64,000 nt of DNA from positions 1 to 64,000 of the forward strand of contig JAFKGD010000010.1 in assembly GCA_017307855.1 (NCBI GenBank), given 5' to 3'. The DNA comes from Burkholderiales bacterium (GTDB taxonomy: Bacteria; Pseudomonadota; Gammaproteobacteria; Burkholderiales; Burkholderiaceae_C). Positions within the stretch are counted from its first letter, which is position 1; the number at the start of each line of letters is the position of its first letter. The position numbers and the translations under genes are program-made. This document shows, piece after piece, positions 36,351-44,333 of the stretch. The notes under the pieces are model-generated. The model was not told where the DNA came from, ran no database searches, and worked only from the letters and a program-made list of their open reading frames with translations.

Positions 36351-36788
36351 ATGTTCAAGCACATCCTCGTTCCTGTCGATGGATCGTCTACCGCCCTGGT
36401 GGCGATGGACAAGGCCGTGCAGCTCGCACGCGCCTTCGACGGCCGCATCACCGTGATCCACGTCATCGATCCGTACCCGTTCGTGGGCATCGGTGCCGAC
36501 TTCGCTTTCGGTCAGGCCGAGTATCTGACGGCGGCCAAGGCCAGCGCGACCAAGGCCCTGGCGACGGCCGCTGAAACCGCGGCAGCCGCAGGCGTGCCCT
36601 GCACCCAGCGCACGATCGAAGGCCAGTCGGTGTTCGAGGGCATCCTCGAAGCCGCCACCGGTGTCGATGTCGATCTCATCATCATGGGCTCGCACGGCCG
36701 CGCCGGGCTGGAGAAACTGCTGCTGGGCAGCGAGACGCAGCGCGTGCTCTCGCACACCACGCTGCCGGTGCTCGTGGTCAAGAACTAA
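36351..36788 (+). CDS. Universal stress protein UspA family
   Basis: The 145-residue ATP-binding-type Usp starts MFKHILVPVDGS and ends with GSHGRAGLEKLLLGSETQRVLSH, the G-2x-G-9x-G(S) phosphate-binding motif, and LPVLVVKN. Such proteins accumulate under starvation or low oxygen and aid survival. The ATG at 36351 follows GAAAGGA. The promoter shares GTCCTACAG with two other stress-type units here. Confidence 0.93.
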   Translation: MFKHILVPVDGSSTALVAMDKAVQLARAFDGRITVIHVIDPYPFVGIGADFAFGQAEYLTAAKASATKALATAAETAAAAGVPCTQRTIEGQSVFEGILEAATGVDVDLIIMGSHGRAGLEKLLLGSETQRVLSHTTLPVLVVKN

Positions 36789-36860
36789 GCCCACCCCAAG
36801 CGCCTGCGGCGCTCCCCCTCAAGGGGGCGGCATGGGCGGCCCGGCAAAGCCGGTTCCGCC
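36789..36860. repeat. Triple-hairpin intergenic repeat of Comamonadaceae type
   Basis: Three hairpins follow each other: AGCGCC with GGCGCT (36799-36813), CCCCCT with AGGGGG (36814-36827) and CCGGC with GCCGG (36841-36853). This pattern is recalled as a recurrent intergenic element in Comamonadaceae genomes. It lies between the convergent usp and SDR genes. Confidence 0.6.
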
Positions 36861-36886
36861 ATGCCCTGTCCTCGGTGCGCTGAGGT

Positions 36887-37705
36887 TCAACCTGCGCGCA
36901 CGTCCGACACGGGGTCGCTACCGAAATCCGGCCTTGCCAGAAACGCCAGCACGCGCCGTGCCGCGTCGTCGGGCGAGGTGAGCTGGCCTTCGGCTTTCAT
37001 GCGCGCGAAACCCTGTTGATCGGCGAACGTGGCAGGGTCGGCGCTGCGCAGATGGGTCTGCATGTCGGTGTCGATCACACCCGGGGCCAGCGAACATACG
37101 CGCGCACCGTTGTGCCGCGCGGCTTCTTCCAGGGCAAGGCAGCGCGTGAAATGGTCCATCCCGGCCTTGGCTGCGCAGTAAGGCCCCTGCGAGGCCATCG
37201 CGCGGCGGCCCAGGCCTGACGAGATGTTGAGCACGCGTCGCTCGCCCACCCATCCGGACGTTGCCGACAGGAACGCCGCCGTCAGCAGCATCGGCGCTTC
37301 CAGACCCACGCGCAAGCCCAACGCTATGTCCTCGGACCGCGCGTCGGCCAGCGGCGTGATGCGCGGCACCACGCCGGCGTTGTTGATCAGCGTGGCCGTG
37401 GCGTAGGTATCGGCGGCGGGCGCGGCCAGCCACGAGGCCAGCTGCGCGGCCGCTTGCGAGGCGTCCGCGAGGTCGAAGCTCCATTGCTCCACGCGCGCGC
37501 CGATGGCCTTGGCCTCGGCGTCCAGCGATGCGTTGCGCTGGCGTGAGATGCACAGCAGCAGCCGGTCGGCCGACAGCAGTTGCAACGCCATGGCCAGGCC
37601 CATGCCGCGCGATCCGCCCGTGAGGATGGTGAGGTGGCGCGGGCCTGGCGGCGACTCGATGGCGGCCGGCGTGGCTGCGGCGTCGGTGGAGGAGGTGAGC
37701 AGCAT
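36887..37705 (-). CDS. Short-chain dehydrogenase/reductase (sepiapterin-reductase-like)
   Basis: The 272-residue classical SDR has the cofactor motif TGGSRGMGLAMA at residues 30-41, NNAG in LINNAGVVP, and the catalytic YCAAKAG with a serine in NISSGLG. The overall pattern (ALEEAARHNGARVCSLAPGVIDTDMQ) resembles sepiapterin-reductase-like or YueD benzil-reductase-like SDRs. The substrate is unknown. The first 25 residues are variable, so the true start may be later. Confidence 0.87.
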   Translation of the reverse strand: MLLTSSTDAAATPAAIESPPGPRHLTILTGGSRGMGLAMALQLLSADRLLLCISRQRNASLDAEAKAIGARVEQWSFDLADASQAAAQLASWLAAPAADTYATATLINNAGVVPRITPLADARSEDIALGLRVGLEAPMLLTAAFLSATSGWVGERRVLNISSGLGRRAMASQGPYCAAKAGMDHFTRCLALEEAARHNGARVCSLAPGVIDTDMQTHLRSADPATFADQQGFARMKAEGQLTSPDDAARRVLAFLARPDFGSDPVSDVRAG

Positions 37706-37742
37706 GCCTGCGATGGTAAGCGCGACGCCGCAGCGCCCGCGT

Positions 37743-38393
37743 TCAGGCCGCGACCACCACGGGCAGGTGCGCGATGCGGCCGTCGCCGCCTGCCGTGAAG
37801 GGCACGGTCACGGCGGCGCGTTCGGCATCGGACAGTCGCCGCCACAGGAAGTCGCGCGCATTGCCCGGATGGCCTTCGACGTAGACCTGCGTGGTGAGCA
37901 ACTCGCGCGAGCCGAGCTTCACCTTCAGATGGATGTGCGGCGTGCGTCCGGTATAGGGCACGGGTTCGATGGTCCGGAAGCGGTAGCGGCCATCGGCACC
38001 CACGCGCACGCGCCCGAAGCCCTGGAAGTCCGGATCGGCGCGCCCGCCATCGCCGGAGTGGTGGTAGTGGCCGTCGGCATCGCACTGCCAGATCTCGACG
38101 TCGGCGCCGCGCACGGGTCGGCCCTCCACGTCGGTCACCTCGCCCTCGAGCCACACGGGCGTGCCGCGGGCGTAGCGCGCGGCGCCGTGGGCCAGCAGAT
38201 CGTGGTCCCGGTCGGCCGGAAGTTGCAGCGGATAGAACGGGCCTTCGGTCTGGGAAGGTGTGAGCATGCGGCGGCCCTGCGCGCGGGCCGTCGGCATGCC
38301 CAGCAGCAAGGCAGGCGCGAAGACCAGGGCGGCCGTGGCGAGCCGGCGATCGGCGGCTGGGTCAAAAGTAAGTTGGCGCGGATGGCTGGGCAT
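37743..38393 (-). CDS. Exported intradiol ring-cleavage dioxygenase
   Basis: The 216-residue protein of the protocatechuate 3,4-dioxygenase/catechol dioxygenase fold has TPSQTEGPFYPLQLP and the four iron ligands Y110, Y147, H153 and H155 (DGHYHHSGD and PYTGRTPHIHLKV). An N-terminal signal with RR at residues 16-17, a hydrophobic run to 34 and ARAQ at 36-39 suggests Tat or Sec export, unusual for soluble aromatic degradation but known in this subgroup. The substrate is not known; no other aromatic pathway gene is adjacent. Confidence 0.85.
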   Translation of the reverse strand: MPSHPRQLTFDPAADRRLATAALVFAPALLLGMPTARAQGRRMLTPSQTEGPFYPLQLPADRDHDLLAHGAARYARGTPVWLEGEVTDVEGRPVRGADVEIWQCDADGHYHHSGDGGRADPDFQGFGRVRVGADGRYRFRTIEPVPYTGRTPHIHLKVKLGSRELLTTQVYVEGHPGNARDFLWRRLSDAERAAVTVPFTAGGDGRIAHLPVVVAA

Positions 38394-38483
38394 GGCGGCT
38401 CGTCCCGTCGAGCGCCTCACCGGCGCGATGAAGCGTCAGAGCGCCTCGAGCCGCGGGAGTTCCTGGATCGCCGGGGGCCGCGT

Positions 38484-39167
38484 TCAAAAGGGCGCGCGAC
38501 TTTCGAAGCGCATCGGCTCACCGCTCACCGGATGGCCGAAGGCGATCTCGCTGGCGTGCAGCAGCAGGCGGGGCGACAGCGCCTGCACGTCAGGCGGCGC
38601 ATAGAACGCGTCGCCCAGGATCGGGTGGCCGATGCTCATCAGGTGCACACGCAACTGGTGCGAACGCCCGGTGACCGGCTCCAGCAGCACACGCGTGGCC
38701 GGCGTGCCGCCGCTGCCGTCCCATGGTCCGAGCGTGCGCCAGCGCGTGAGGCTGGGCAGGCCATCCACGGCATCGATCTTCTGCAGCGGGCGGTTGGGCC
38801 AGTCGGCGATCAGCGGTGCATCGATGCGGCTCCAGCCGTCGCCCGTCGCCGCGTGCAGATCGTTCTGCGGCAGGCCGTGCACCACGGCCTCATAGCGCTT
38901 GTGCACGCGCCGCCCTGCGAACGCATCGCCCAGCGCGCGCAGCGGACCGGCGCCGCGCGCCATCAGCATCAGGCCGCTGGTGGCCATGTCGAGGCGGTGC
39001 ACGATCAGCGCGTCGGGGTAGAGCGCCTGCACGCGGGCCGACAGGCAGTCCTGCTTGTCGGGTCCGCGCCCGGGCACGGACAGCAGCCCGGCCGGCTTGA
39101 CGAGCACGAGCAACGCGTCGTCCGCGTGCAGCACGCACAGGTCGTGATGCGCCGGCGCCGGATTCAT
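38484..39167 (-). CDS. RluA-family RNA pseudouridine synthase
   Basis: The 227-residue enzyme isomerises uridine to pseudouridine in rRNA or tRNA. The catalytic aspartate is in VHRLDMATSGLMLMAR, with KRYEAVVHG and the RNA-binding end GRSHQLRVHLMSIGHPILGD. It lacks the N-terminal S4 domain, so it is of the RluA/TruC size class. Its start overlaps the stop of the cytochrome c gene by 4 bases. The target base is not known. Confidence 0.88.
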   Translation of the reverse strand: MNPAPAHHDLCVLHADDALLVLVKPAGLLSVPGRGPDKQDCLSARVQALYPDALIVHRLDMATSGLMLMARGAGPLRALGDAFAGRRVHKRYEAVVHGLPQNDLHAATGDGWSRIDAPLIADWPNRPLQKIDAVDGLPSLTRWRTLGPWDGSGGTPATRVLLEPVTGRSHQLRVHLMSIGHPILGDAFYAPPDVQALSPRLLLHASEIAFGHPVSGEPMRFESRAPF

Positions 39168-40480
39168 CGCGGCGGCCCTCCGCGCACGCGCGCCACGTCG
39201 AGCGCGCTGACGGCTGGCGCGCGGTTGCCCCACTGGCCTCGGATGTGCGTGAGCACCGAGGCCACGTCCTCGTCGCTGAGCGCCAGCACGTAGGGCGGCA
39301 TGCCGAACGGGCGCGGATGGCCGGTCGTGGCCGGGCCGAAGCCGCCGTACAGCACGATCTGCACGAGGTTGGCCGGGTTGTTCATCGTGACCGCGCGGTT
39401 ACCCGCCAGCGGGGGATAGGCACCGGGCACGCCTTCGCCGCGCGCGCCGTGGCAGTTGATGCAGTTGGAGGTGTAGATGGCCTCGCCACGCGCGGCCATC
39501 TGCGGCGGCACGTCCACGCGTGGACGCGGCGCGACATCGCGCGGTGGCAATGCCTGCAGGTAGGTGGCCATGGCGTCGAGATCGGCCGCGCTCAGGTACT
39601 GCGTGCTGTGCAGCACCACCTCGGCCATCGGACCGGTGACCTGGCCGTGTGCCGAATAGCCGTCGCGCAGCAGCTTGACCACTTCATCGCGCGGCCAGTC
39701 CGCCACACCGGCCTCGGTGGGGGCCGAGAGCGAGGGCGCATACCAGTTCTGCACCGGTATCAGTCCGCCGGCCAGCGCCGACGCGTCTTCGCTGCCGCCC
39801 AGCGCGTTGCGCGCCGAATGGCAGGCGGCGCAATGGCCCAGCCCGCGCACCAGGTAGGCGCCGCGATTCCACTGCGCGCCCTGTGCGGGGGCCGACTCGA
39901 ACGTGCCGGGTCGGAAGTACAGCGCCCGCCACACGGCGAGCGCGGCCTGCGTGTCGAACGGCGCGGCGAGATCGTGCGCCGCATTGGGCCGTGTGGCTGC
40001 GGGCAGGGTGCGCAGCCACGCATAGAGCGCGTCCGAGTCCTCGCGCGTGATCTCGGTGTAGTTCGGATAGGGGAATGCCGGGTAGAGCAGGCGGCCATCG
40101 CGCGAGCGGCCGTTGTGCAGCGCGCGCCAGAAGTGGCTGGCGTTCCAGCGGCCCAGGCCGGTGTCGTCGTCGGGCGTGAGGTTGCTCGAATAGACGATGC
40201 CGAAGGGCGTCTCTATGGGCCGGCCACCCGCGCCGGCGGCACCGCCGCGCGCCGTGTGGCAGGCCATGCAGTTGCCCGCGCGTGCAAGGTAGGCGCCGCG
40301 TTCGACCTGGGCGGCATCGAGGGCTGCGACGGCCGGCGGCGGCGCGTCGTCGATGGCGTCTTCGCCACGCAGGTTCAGCCAGGCGATCGCGGCGGTGGCC
40401 AGCGCCAGCGCCAGCAGCGAGCCGAGCGCGATGCGCGGCCACAGGCGCGGGCGGGTCGGGAGGGGGGGCGGGGTGTTCAT
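39164..40480 (-). CDS. Membrane-anchored tri-haem cytochrome c
   Basis: The 438-residue protein has an uncleaved membrane anchor (about 14-35) and three class I cytochrome c domains with haem sites CMACH (71-75), CAACH (217-221) and CINCH (340-344). The third domain has GEGVPGAYPPLAGN and a distal Met in GMPPYV. The layout is that of the cytochrome subunit of membrane alcohol, aldehyde or gluconate dehydrogenases that feed electrons to quinone or an oxidase. No dehydrogenase gene is adjacent, so the partner is unknown. It overlaps the next upstream cytochrome by 4 bases. Confidence 0.9.
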   Translation of the reverse strand: MNTPPPLPTRPRLWPRIALGSLLALALATAAIAWLNLRGEDAIDDAPPPAVAALDAAQVERGAYLARAGNCMACHTARGGAAGAGGRPIETPFGIVYSSNLTPDDDTGLGRWNASHFWRALHNGRSRDGRLLYPAFPYPNYTEITREDSDALYAWLRTLPAATRPNAAHDLAAPFDTQAALAVWRALYFRPGTFESAPAQGAQWNRGAYLVRGLGHCAACHSARNALGGSEDASALAGGLIPVQNWYAPSLSAPTEAGVADWPRDEVVKLLRDGYSAHGQVTGPMAEVVLHSTQYLSAADLDAMATYLQALPPRDVAPRPRVDVPPQMAARGEAIYTSNCINCHGARGEGVPGAYPPLAGNRAVTMNNPANLVQIVLYGGFGPATTGHPRPFGMPPYVLALSDEDVASVLTHIRGQWGNRAPAVSALDVARVRGGPPR

Positions 40481-41292
40481 CGGCGGCTCTCCGTGCCGGC
40501 CGCTGCCGGCGGTGCGCGATCGGGCAGCACGGCGCTGCCGCAGGCCATGGGCCAGGCTTGTGGCGGGGCGGCGACCGGATGCGTGTCGGCTGGCAACGGC
40601 TGTGCTGCGAGCCAGTTCGACGCGGCGGCCAGGTCTTCCGGGGCGAGGCGCTCGACGATCTGCGCCATGCAATCGGGCGCGTGGGCGCTGCGCACGCGAG
40701 CCTTCCAGGCGCCGAGCTGACTGGCCAGGTAGTCGCGCGGAAGGCCCAGCAGGCCCGGCACGTTGGGTGCCACGCCGGTCAGCGCTGCGCCGTGGCATGC
40801 AATGCAGGCCGGCACGCCGCGCGCGCTGTCGCCCTGCTGCACGAGCTGGCGGCCCCGCTCCAGCAGCGCCGGCGGCGCCGTGGAGGGCTGAGGCGCGGGG
40901 TAGGGCAGGTCGAGCGCGGCGAAATAGTGCGCGATCTCCCACAGGTACGCATCGGAGAGCGGATCGACCATGCGCAGCATGAGTCCGTAATGGCGGCGCC
41001 CGTCGCGGAAGTTCAGCAGCTGGTTGTAGAGGTAGCCGGCCGGCTTGCCCGCGATGCGCGGGTAATAGCCATCGGGACCGGCGCGGCCCTGGGCACCGTG
41101 GCAGGCGGCGCAGCTTTCCATGCGGCGCGCCAGGGTGTCGGCGAAGCGTGCGTCGGGCACGTAGGCCGGGGCCGCCCAGGCGGCGGGCAGCGGCGCGAGC
41201 CACAACAGTGCCACGAACGACAGCAGCGCCAGCAGCGACAGCACGGCGACCCACGGGCCGCGGCGGTGGATGAATGCGATCTTGGGGGTCAT
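40477..41292 (-). CDS. Di-haem cytochrome c (c4-like)
   Basis: The 271-residue protein has an N-terminal hydrophobic segment (14-40) ending in AWAAPA, either a signal peptide or an anchor, and two haem sites, CAACH (61-65) and CIACH (163-167). GYYPRIAGKPAGYLYNQLLNFRDGRRHYGLM is typical of cytochrome c4-type electron carriers. It precedes and is coupled to the tri-haem cytochrome gene, so the two probably form one electron relay in the periplasm. Confidence 0.88.
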   Translation of the reverse strand: MTPKIAFIHRRGPWVAVLSLLALLSFVALLWLAPLPAAWAAPAYVPDARFADTLARRMESCAACHGAQGRAGPDGYYPRIAGKPAGYLYNQLLNFRDGRRHYGLMLRMVDPLSDAYLWEIAHYFAALDLPYPAPQPSTAPPALLERGRQLVQQGDSARGVPACIACHGAALTGVAPNVPGLLGLPRDYLASQLGAWKARVRSAHAPDCMAQIVERLAPEDLAAASNWLAAQPLPADTHPVAAPPQAWPMACGSAVLPDRAPPAAAGTESRR

Positions 41293-41314
41293 GTTTCGTC
41301 CAGGTCTTGAGCGT

Positions 41315-42700
41315 TTACAGCGCCATGGCGCCGCTGGCGTGTGGATGTTCCAGCACATGGACCACGCGCTGCAGCGCCTGCTCGCAGGCGGCGGTGGACT
41401 GCGGTCCGCCCAGGCACAGGCGCAGCGCGGCGGGAGGTTCGCCATCGGTGGCGAAGGCCTGGCTGGCCACGGCGGCGACACCCTGGGCGCGCAGCAGCGC
41501 GGCGGTGTCGGTGGCGTCGAAGCCGGCCGCGAGCGGCAGCCAGGCATGAAAGCCTTCGGGATGAGCCTGCAGGCCATGCGCGCCCAGCAGCCGCGCGGCG
41601 ATCTGCTGGCGCGCCGCACTTTCGCGGCGCACGGCGTCGAGCATGGCGGCGGCCGTGCCGTCTTCGATCCAGCGCGTGGCCAGGGCCTGGGTGACCGGCG
41701 ATCCCATCACCGTGGTCGCGCGAAGCGCGGCGGCCAGTCGTTGTGCCTGGGCCGGCGAGGGCGCGAGCACACAGCCGCTGCGCAGGCCGGCACCGAAGCA
41801 CTTGGACAGGCCGCTCAGGTACCAGGTGAGGGCGGGGGCGAACGTGGCCAGCGGTGGCGTCGGCCGGGAGGGCAGCAGACCATAGGCGTCGTCTTCGACG
41901 ATGGCCAGGCCGTGGCGCACCGCGATACGCGCCAGCGCTTCGCGCCGCTCGATCGGCACCGTGGCGGTGGTGGGGTTGAGCAAGGTCGGGTTGCAGTAGA
42001 GCGCTCGCGGCCCGAGGGTGCGGATGGCATGTTCCAGCGCGTCGGGCAGCGGGCCGTCGGCGTCCATGGGCAGCGCGTGCAGCCTCAATCCCAGGTGCGC
42101 GGCGATGGCCTTGAGGCCCGGGTAGGTGAGCGATTCCACACAGATCCACTCGCCCGGCCGCGCCAGCAGCCCCAGCAGCGTGGCCAGCGCGGCATGCACC
42201 CCGGGCGTGAGCACCAGTGCATCGAGCCGCGCTCCCGGCAGCACTGCGCCCAGCCAGTGCGCGGCCACGGCACGATCGTGCGGCGCGCCGCCGAACTCCT
42301 GATAGCGCAACAGCTCGTGCGGCTCGGTGGCGGCGAAGAGGCCCGCCGCGCCGTCGCGCAGGCGCGCCAGCAGGGCGGCGTCGGCGGGCTCGGGCGGCAG
42401 GTTCATGGTCATCTCCAGCGTGCCGCGCGTGCGCGGCGAGGCGCTGCCAGCGCGCACGTAGGTGCCCATGCCCACGCGCGAGTCGATCAGTCCGCGCCGC
42501 CGGGCCTCGGCGTAGCCGCGCGCCACGGTGCTGTAGTTCAGGCGCAGGTCGTCGGCCAGTTCGCGCAGTGGCGGCAGCCGGTCGCGCGCGGCCAGCCGGC
42601 CGTGGCGTACGTCCTCGGCGATCAGGTCGGCCAGCAGCAGGTAGGCCGGCTGGCCGCTGGTGCGCAGCCGGCGGCGCCAGTGGGTGGTGATCGCAGTCAT
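41315..42700 (-). CDS. MocR-type transcription regulator (GntR HTH plus aminotransferase domain)
   Basis: The 461-residue protein has a GntR winged HTH at residues 15-85 (LPPLRELADDLRLNYSTVARGYAEARRRG) and a class I aminotransferase-like domain at 105-455. The PLP lysine is in YLSGLSKCFGAG and DDAYG is in EDDAYGLLPS. MocR proteins use PLP as an effector to control vitamin B6, GABA or amino-acid genes. It lies 22 bases upstream of the cytochrome genes on the same strand and divergent from the MFS gene, either of which may be its target. Confidence 0.9.
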   Translation of the reverse strand: MTAITTHWRRRLRTSGQPAYLLLADLIAEDVRHGRLAARDRLPPLRELADDLRLNYSTVARGYAEARRRGLIDSRVGMGTYVRAGSASPRTRGTLEMTMNLPPEPADAALLARLRDGAAGLFAATEPHELLRYQEFGGAPHDRAVAAHWLGAVLPGARLDALVLTPGVHAALATLLGLLARPGEWICVESLTYPGLKAIAAHLGLRLHALPMDADGPLPDALEHAIRTLGPRALYCNPTLLNPTTATVPIERREALARIAVRHGLAIVEDDAYGLLPSRPTPPLATFAPALTWYLSGLSKCFGAGLRSGCVLAPSPAQAQRLAAALRATTVMGSPVTQALATRWIEDGTAAAMLDAVRRESAARQQIAARLLGAHGLQAHPEGFHAWLPLAAGFDATDTAALLRAQGVAAVASQAFATDGEPPAALRLCLGGPQSTAACEQALQRVVHVLEHPHASGAMAL

Positions 42701-42956
42701 GGCGGAGCGGGTGAAGGGCCGAAGGGGTTGTCGGGGATGTCGATGGCCGCGTTGCGCTACACGTTCCAGCGCTGTACCGGCAATGGAATTCTAGGCATTC
42801 GGGCGTCGGAAATTGATCGGACATTGATCGCATCTGGCGATTGCATCGCAGCGCTGGCTGGTGCTCGCTGCAGAGCAAGCCGAAATCTGCGACGATGCCG
42901 GCCGGCGCTGCCCGCCCCGAGCGCAGTCCTGCGTGCCCGTCCTGCCATCTTTTCGC

Positions 42957-44180
42957 GTGTCTCCTCCATCCCCGCTGCCCGCCGAACGGCCCGCGCTCTC
43001 CGAGCTGTTCCGGCACCGCGCTTTCGTCCGTTTCTGGTATGCGCGCCTGGCTGGCCTGCTGGCCAACCAGATGCTCATGGTGGCCGTGGCCTGGCACATG
43101 TACGACATCACCGGCAGCGCCTGGGATCTGGGCCTTGTCGGGCTGCTGCAATTCGTGCCGGCGCTGCTGCTCACCCTGCCGGCGGGACAACTGGTGGATC
43201 GCGCGCACCGGGGCCGCATCTTCGCGGCTTGCATGGCCGTGCAGACCCTGGTCGCCGTGCTGCTCGCATTCGCCACGCAAGGCGGCTGGGCCACGCGCGG
43301 GCTGATCCTGGCGCTGTCGCTGCTGCTGGGCAGCGTGCGCGCATTCCAGATGCCGTCGCAGCAGGCGCTGGTGCCGCTGCTGGTGCCGCGCCACCTGCTG
43401 CCGCGTGCGATCGCGCTGTCCTCCATCGGCACCCAGGGCGCGGTGATCTGCGGGCCGGCGCTGGGCGGGCTGGTGTACATGGCGGGCGCCAGTGCCGTCT
43501 ACGTGCTCTGTACGGGCCTGCTGGCCATCGCCTGCGCGCTGACGCTGGGTGTGCGCTACACCGCGCCGCCGCAGCCGCCGCGCGAGGGCTGGCGCGGCAT
43601 GTTCCGCGGTGTCGGCTTCATCTGGAACCGCGAGGTGCTGCTGGGTGCGTCGTCGCTCGATCTGTTCGCTGTGCTGATGGGCGGTGCCGTGGCGCTGTTG
43701 CCGATCTTCGCGCGCGACATCCTGCAGGCCGGGCCGGTGGCGCTGGGTCTGCTGCGCGCGGCTCCGGCGGTCGGGGCGTTGGCCATGTCGCTGGTACTGG
43801 TGCGCCACGTGGGATACAAGCTGCTGGCCGCGGTGGGTGTGTTCGGCCTGGCGACGCTGGTCTTCGGCCTGTCGGAGAGTTTCTGGCTGTCGCTCGCCGC
43901 ACTGGCGGTCACCGGCGCCGCCGACGAGGTGAGCGTGGTCACGCGCATCACACTGGTGCAGCTGGAGACGCCCGACGAGATGCGGGGCCGGGTGGCGGCC
44001 GTCAATTCGGTGTTCATCGGTGCGTCCAACCAGCTGGGAGAGTTCAGGGCGGGTGCGATGGCGACCTTCCTCGGCCCGGTCGGTGCCGTGGCTTTCGGCG
44101 GCGTCGCCACGGTGATGGTGGCGCTGGCCTGGATCCGTCTGTTTCCGGGCCTGGCGCGGCGCGACCGCATGGCGCCTTGA
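42957..44180 (+). CDS. MFS transporter, EntS-like
   Basis: This is an about 407-residue major-facilitator exporter with 12 hydrophobic helices. The segment after the start (ALSELFRHRAFVRFWYARLAGLLANQMLMVAVAWHMYDITGSAWDLGLVGLLQF) and LPAGQLVDRAHRGRI are typical of the EntS/MFS_3 group that exports siderophores or drugs. GTG 42957 is chosen because the domain starts soon after; the frame is open to 42861. The substrate is unknown. It may be controlled by the divergent MocR gene. Confidence 0.85.
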   Translation: MSPPSPLPAERPALSELFRHRAFVRFWYARLAGLLANQMLMVAVAWHMYDITGSAWDLGLVGLLQFVPALLLTLPAGQLVDRAHRGRIFAACMAVQTLVAVLLAFATQGGWATRGLILALSLLLGSVRAFQMPSQQALVPLLVPRHLLPRAIALSSIGTQGAVICGPALGGLVYMAGASAVYVLCTGLLAIACALTLGVRYTAPPQPPREGWRGMFRGVGFIWNREVLLGASSLDLFAVLMGGAVALLPIFARDILQAGPVALGLLRAAPAVGALAMSLVLVRHVGYKLLAAVGVFGLATLVFGLSESFWLSLAALAVTGAADEVSVVTRITLVQLETPDEMRGRVAAVNSVFIGASNQLGEFRAGAMATFLGPVGAVAFGGVATVMVALAWIRLFPGLARRDRMAP

Positions 44181-44333
44181 TGCGCGTTCCAAGCCGAAAT
44201 CCGGCCGGCCTGCCGCGCTGGCCCGCAATACCGTGCGGCCCCGCCGTCCTTTGCCGGCATCGTGACGCCCCTGGGCGCCACCCGTGGTAACTTGCGCCCC
44301 CCAACCAGAAGAATCCCGAGGGTCCAGACCGCC

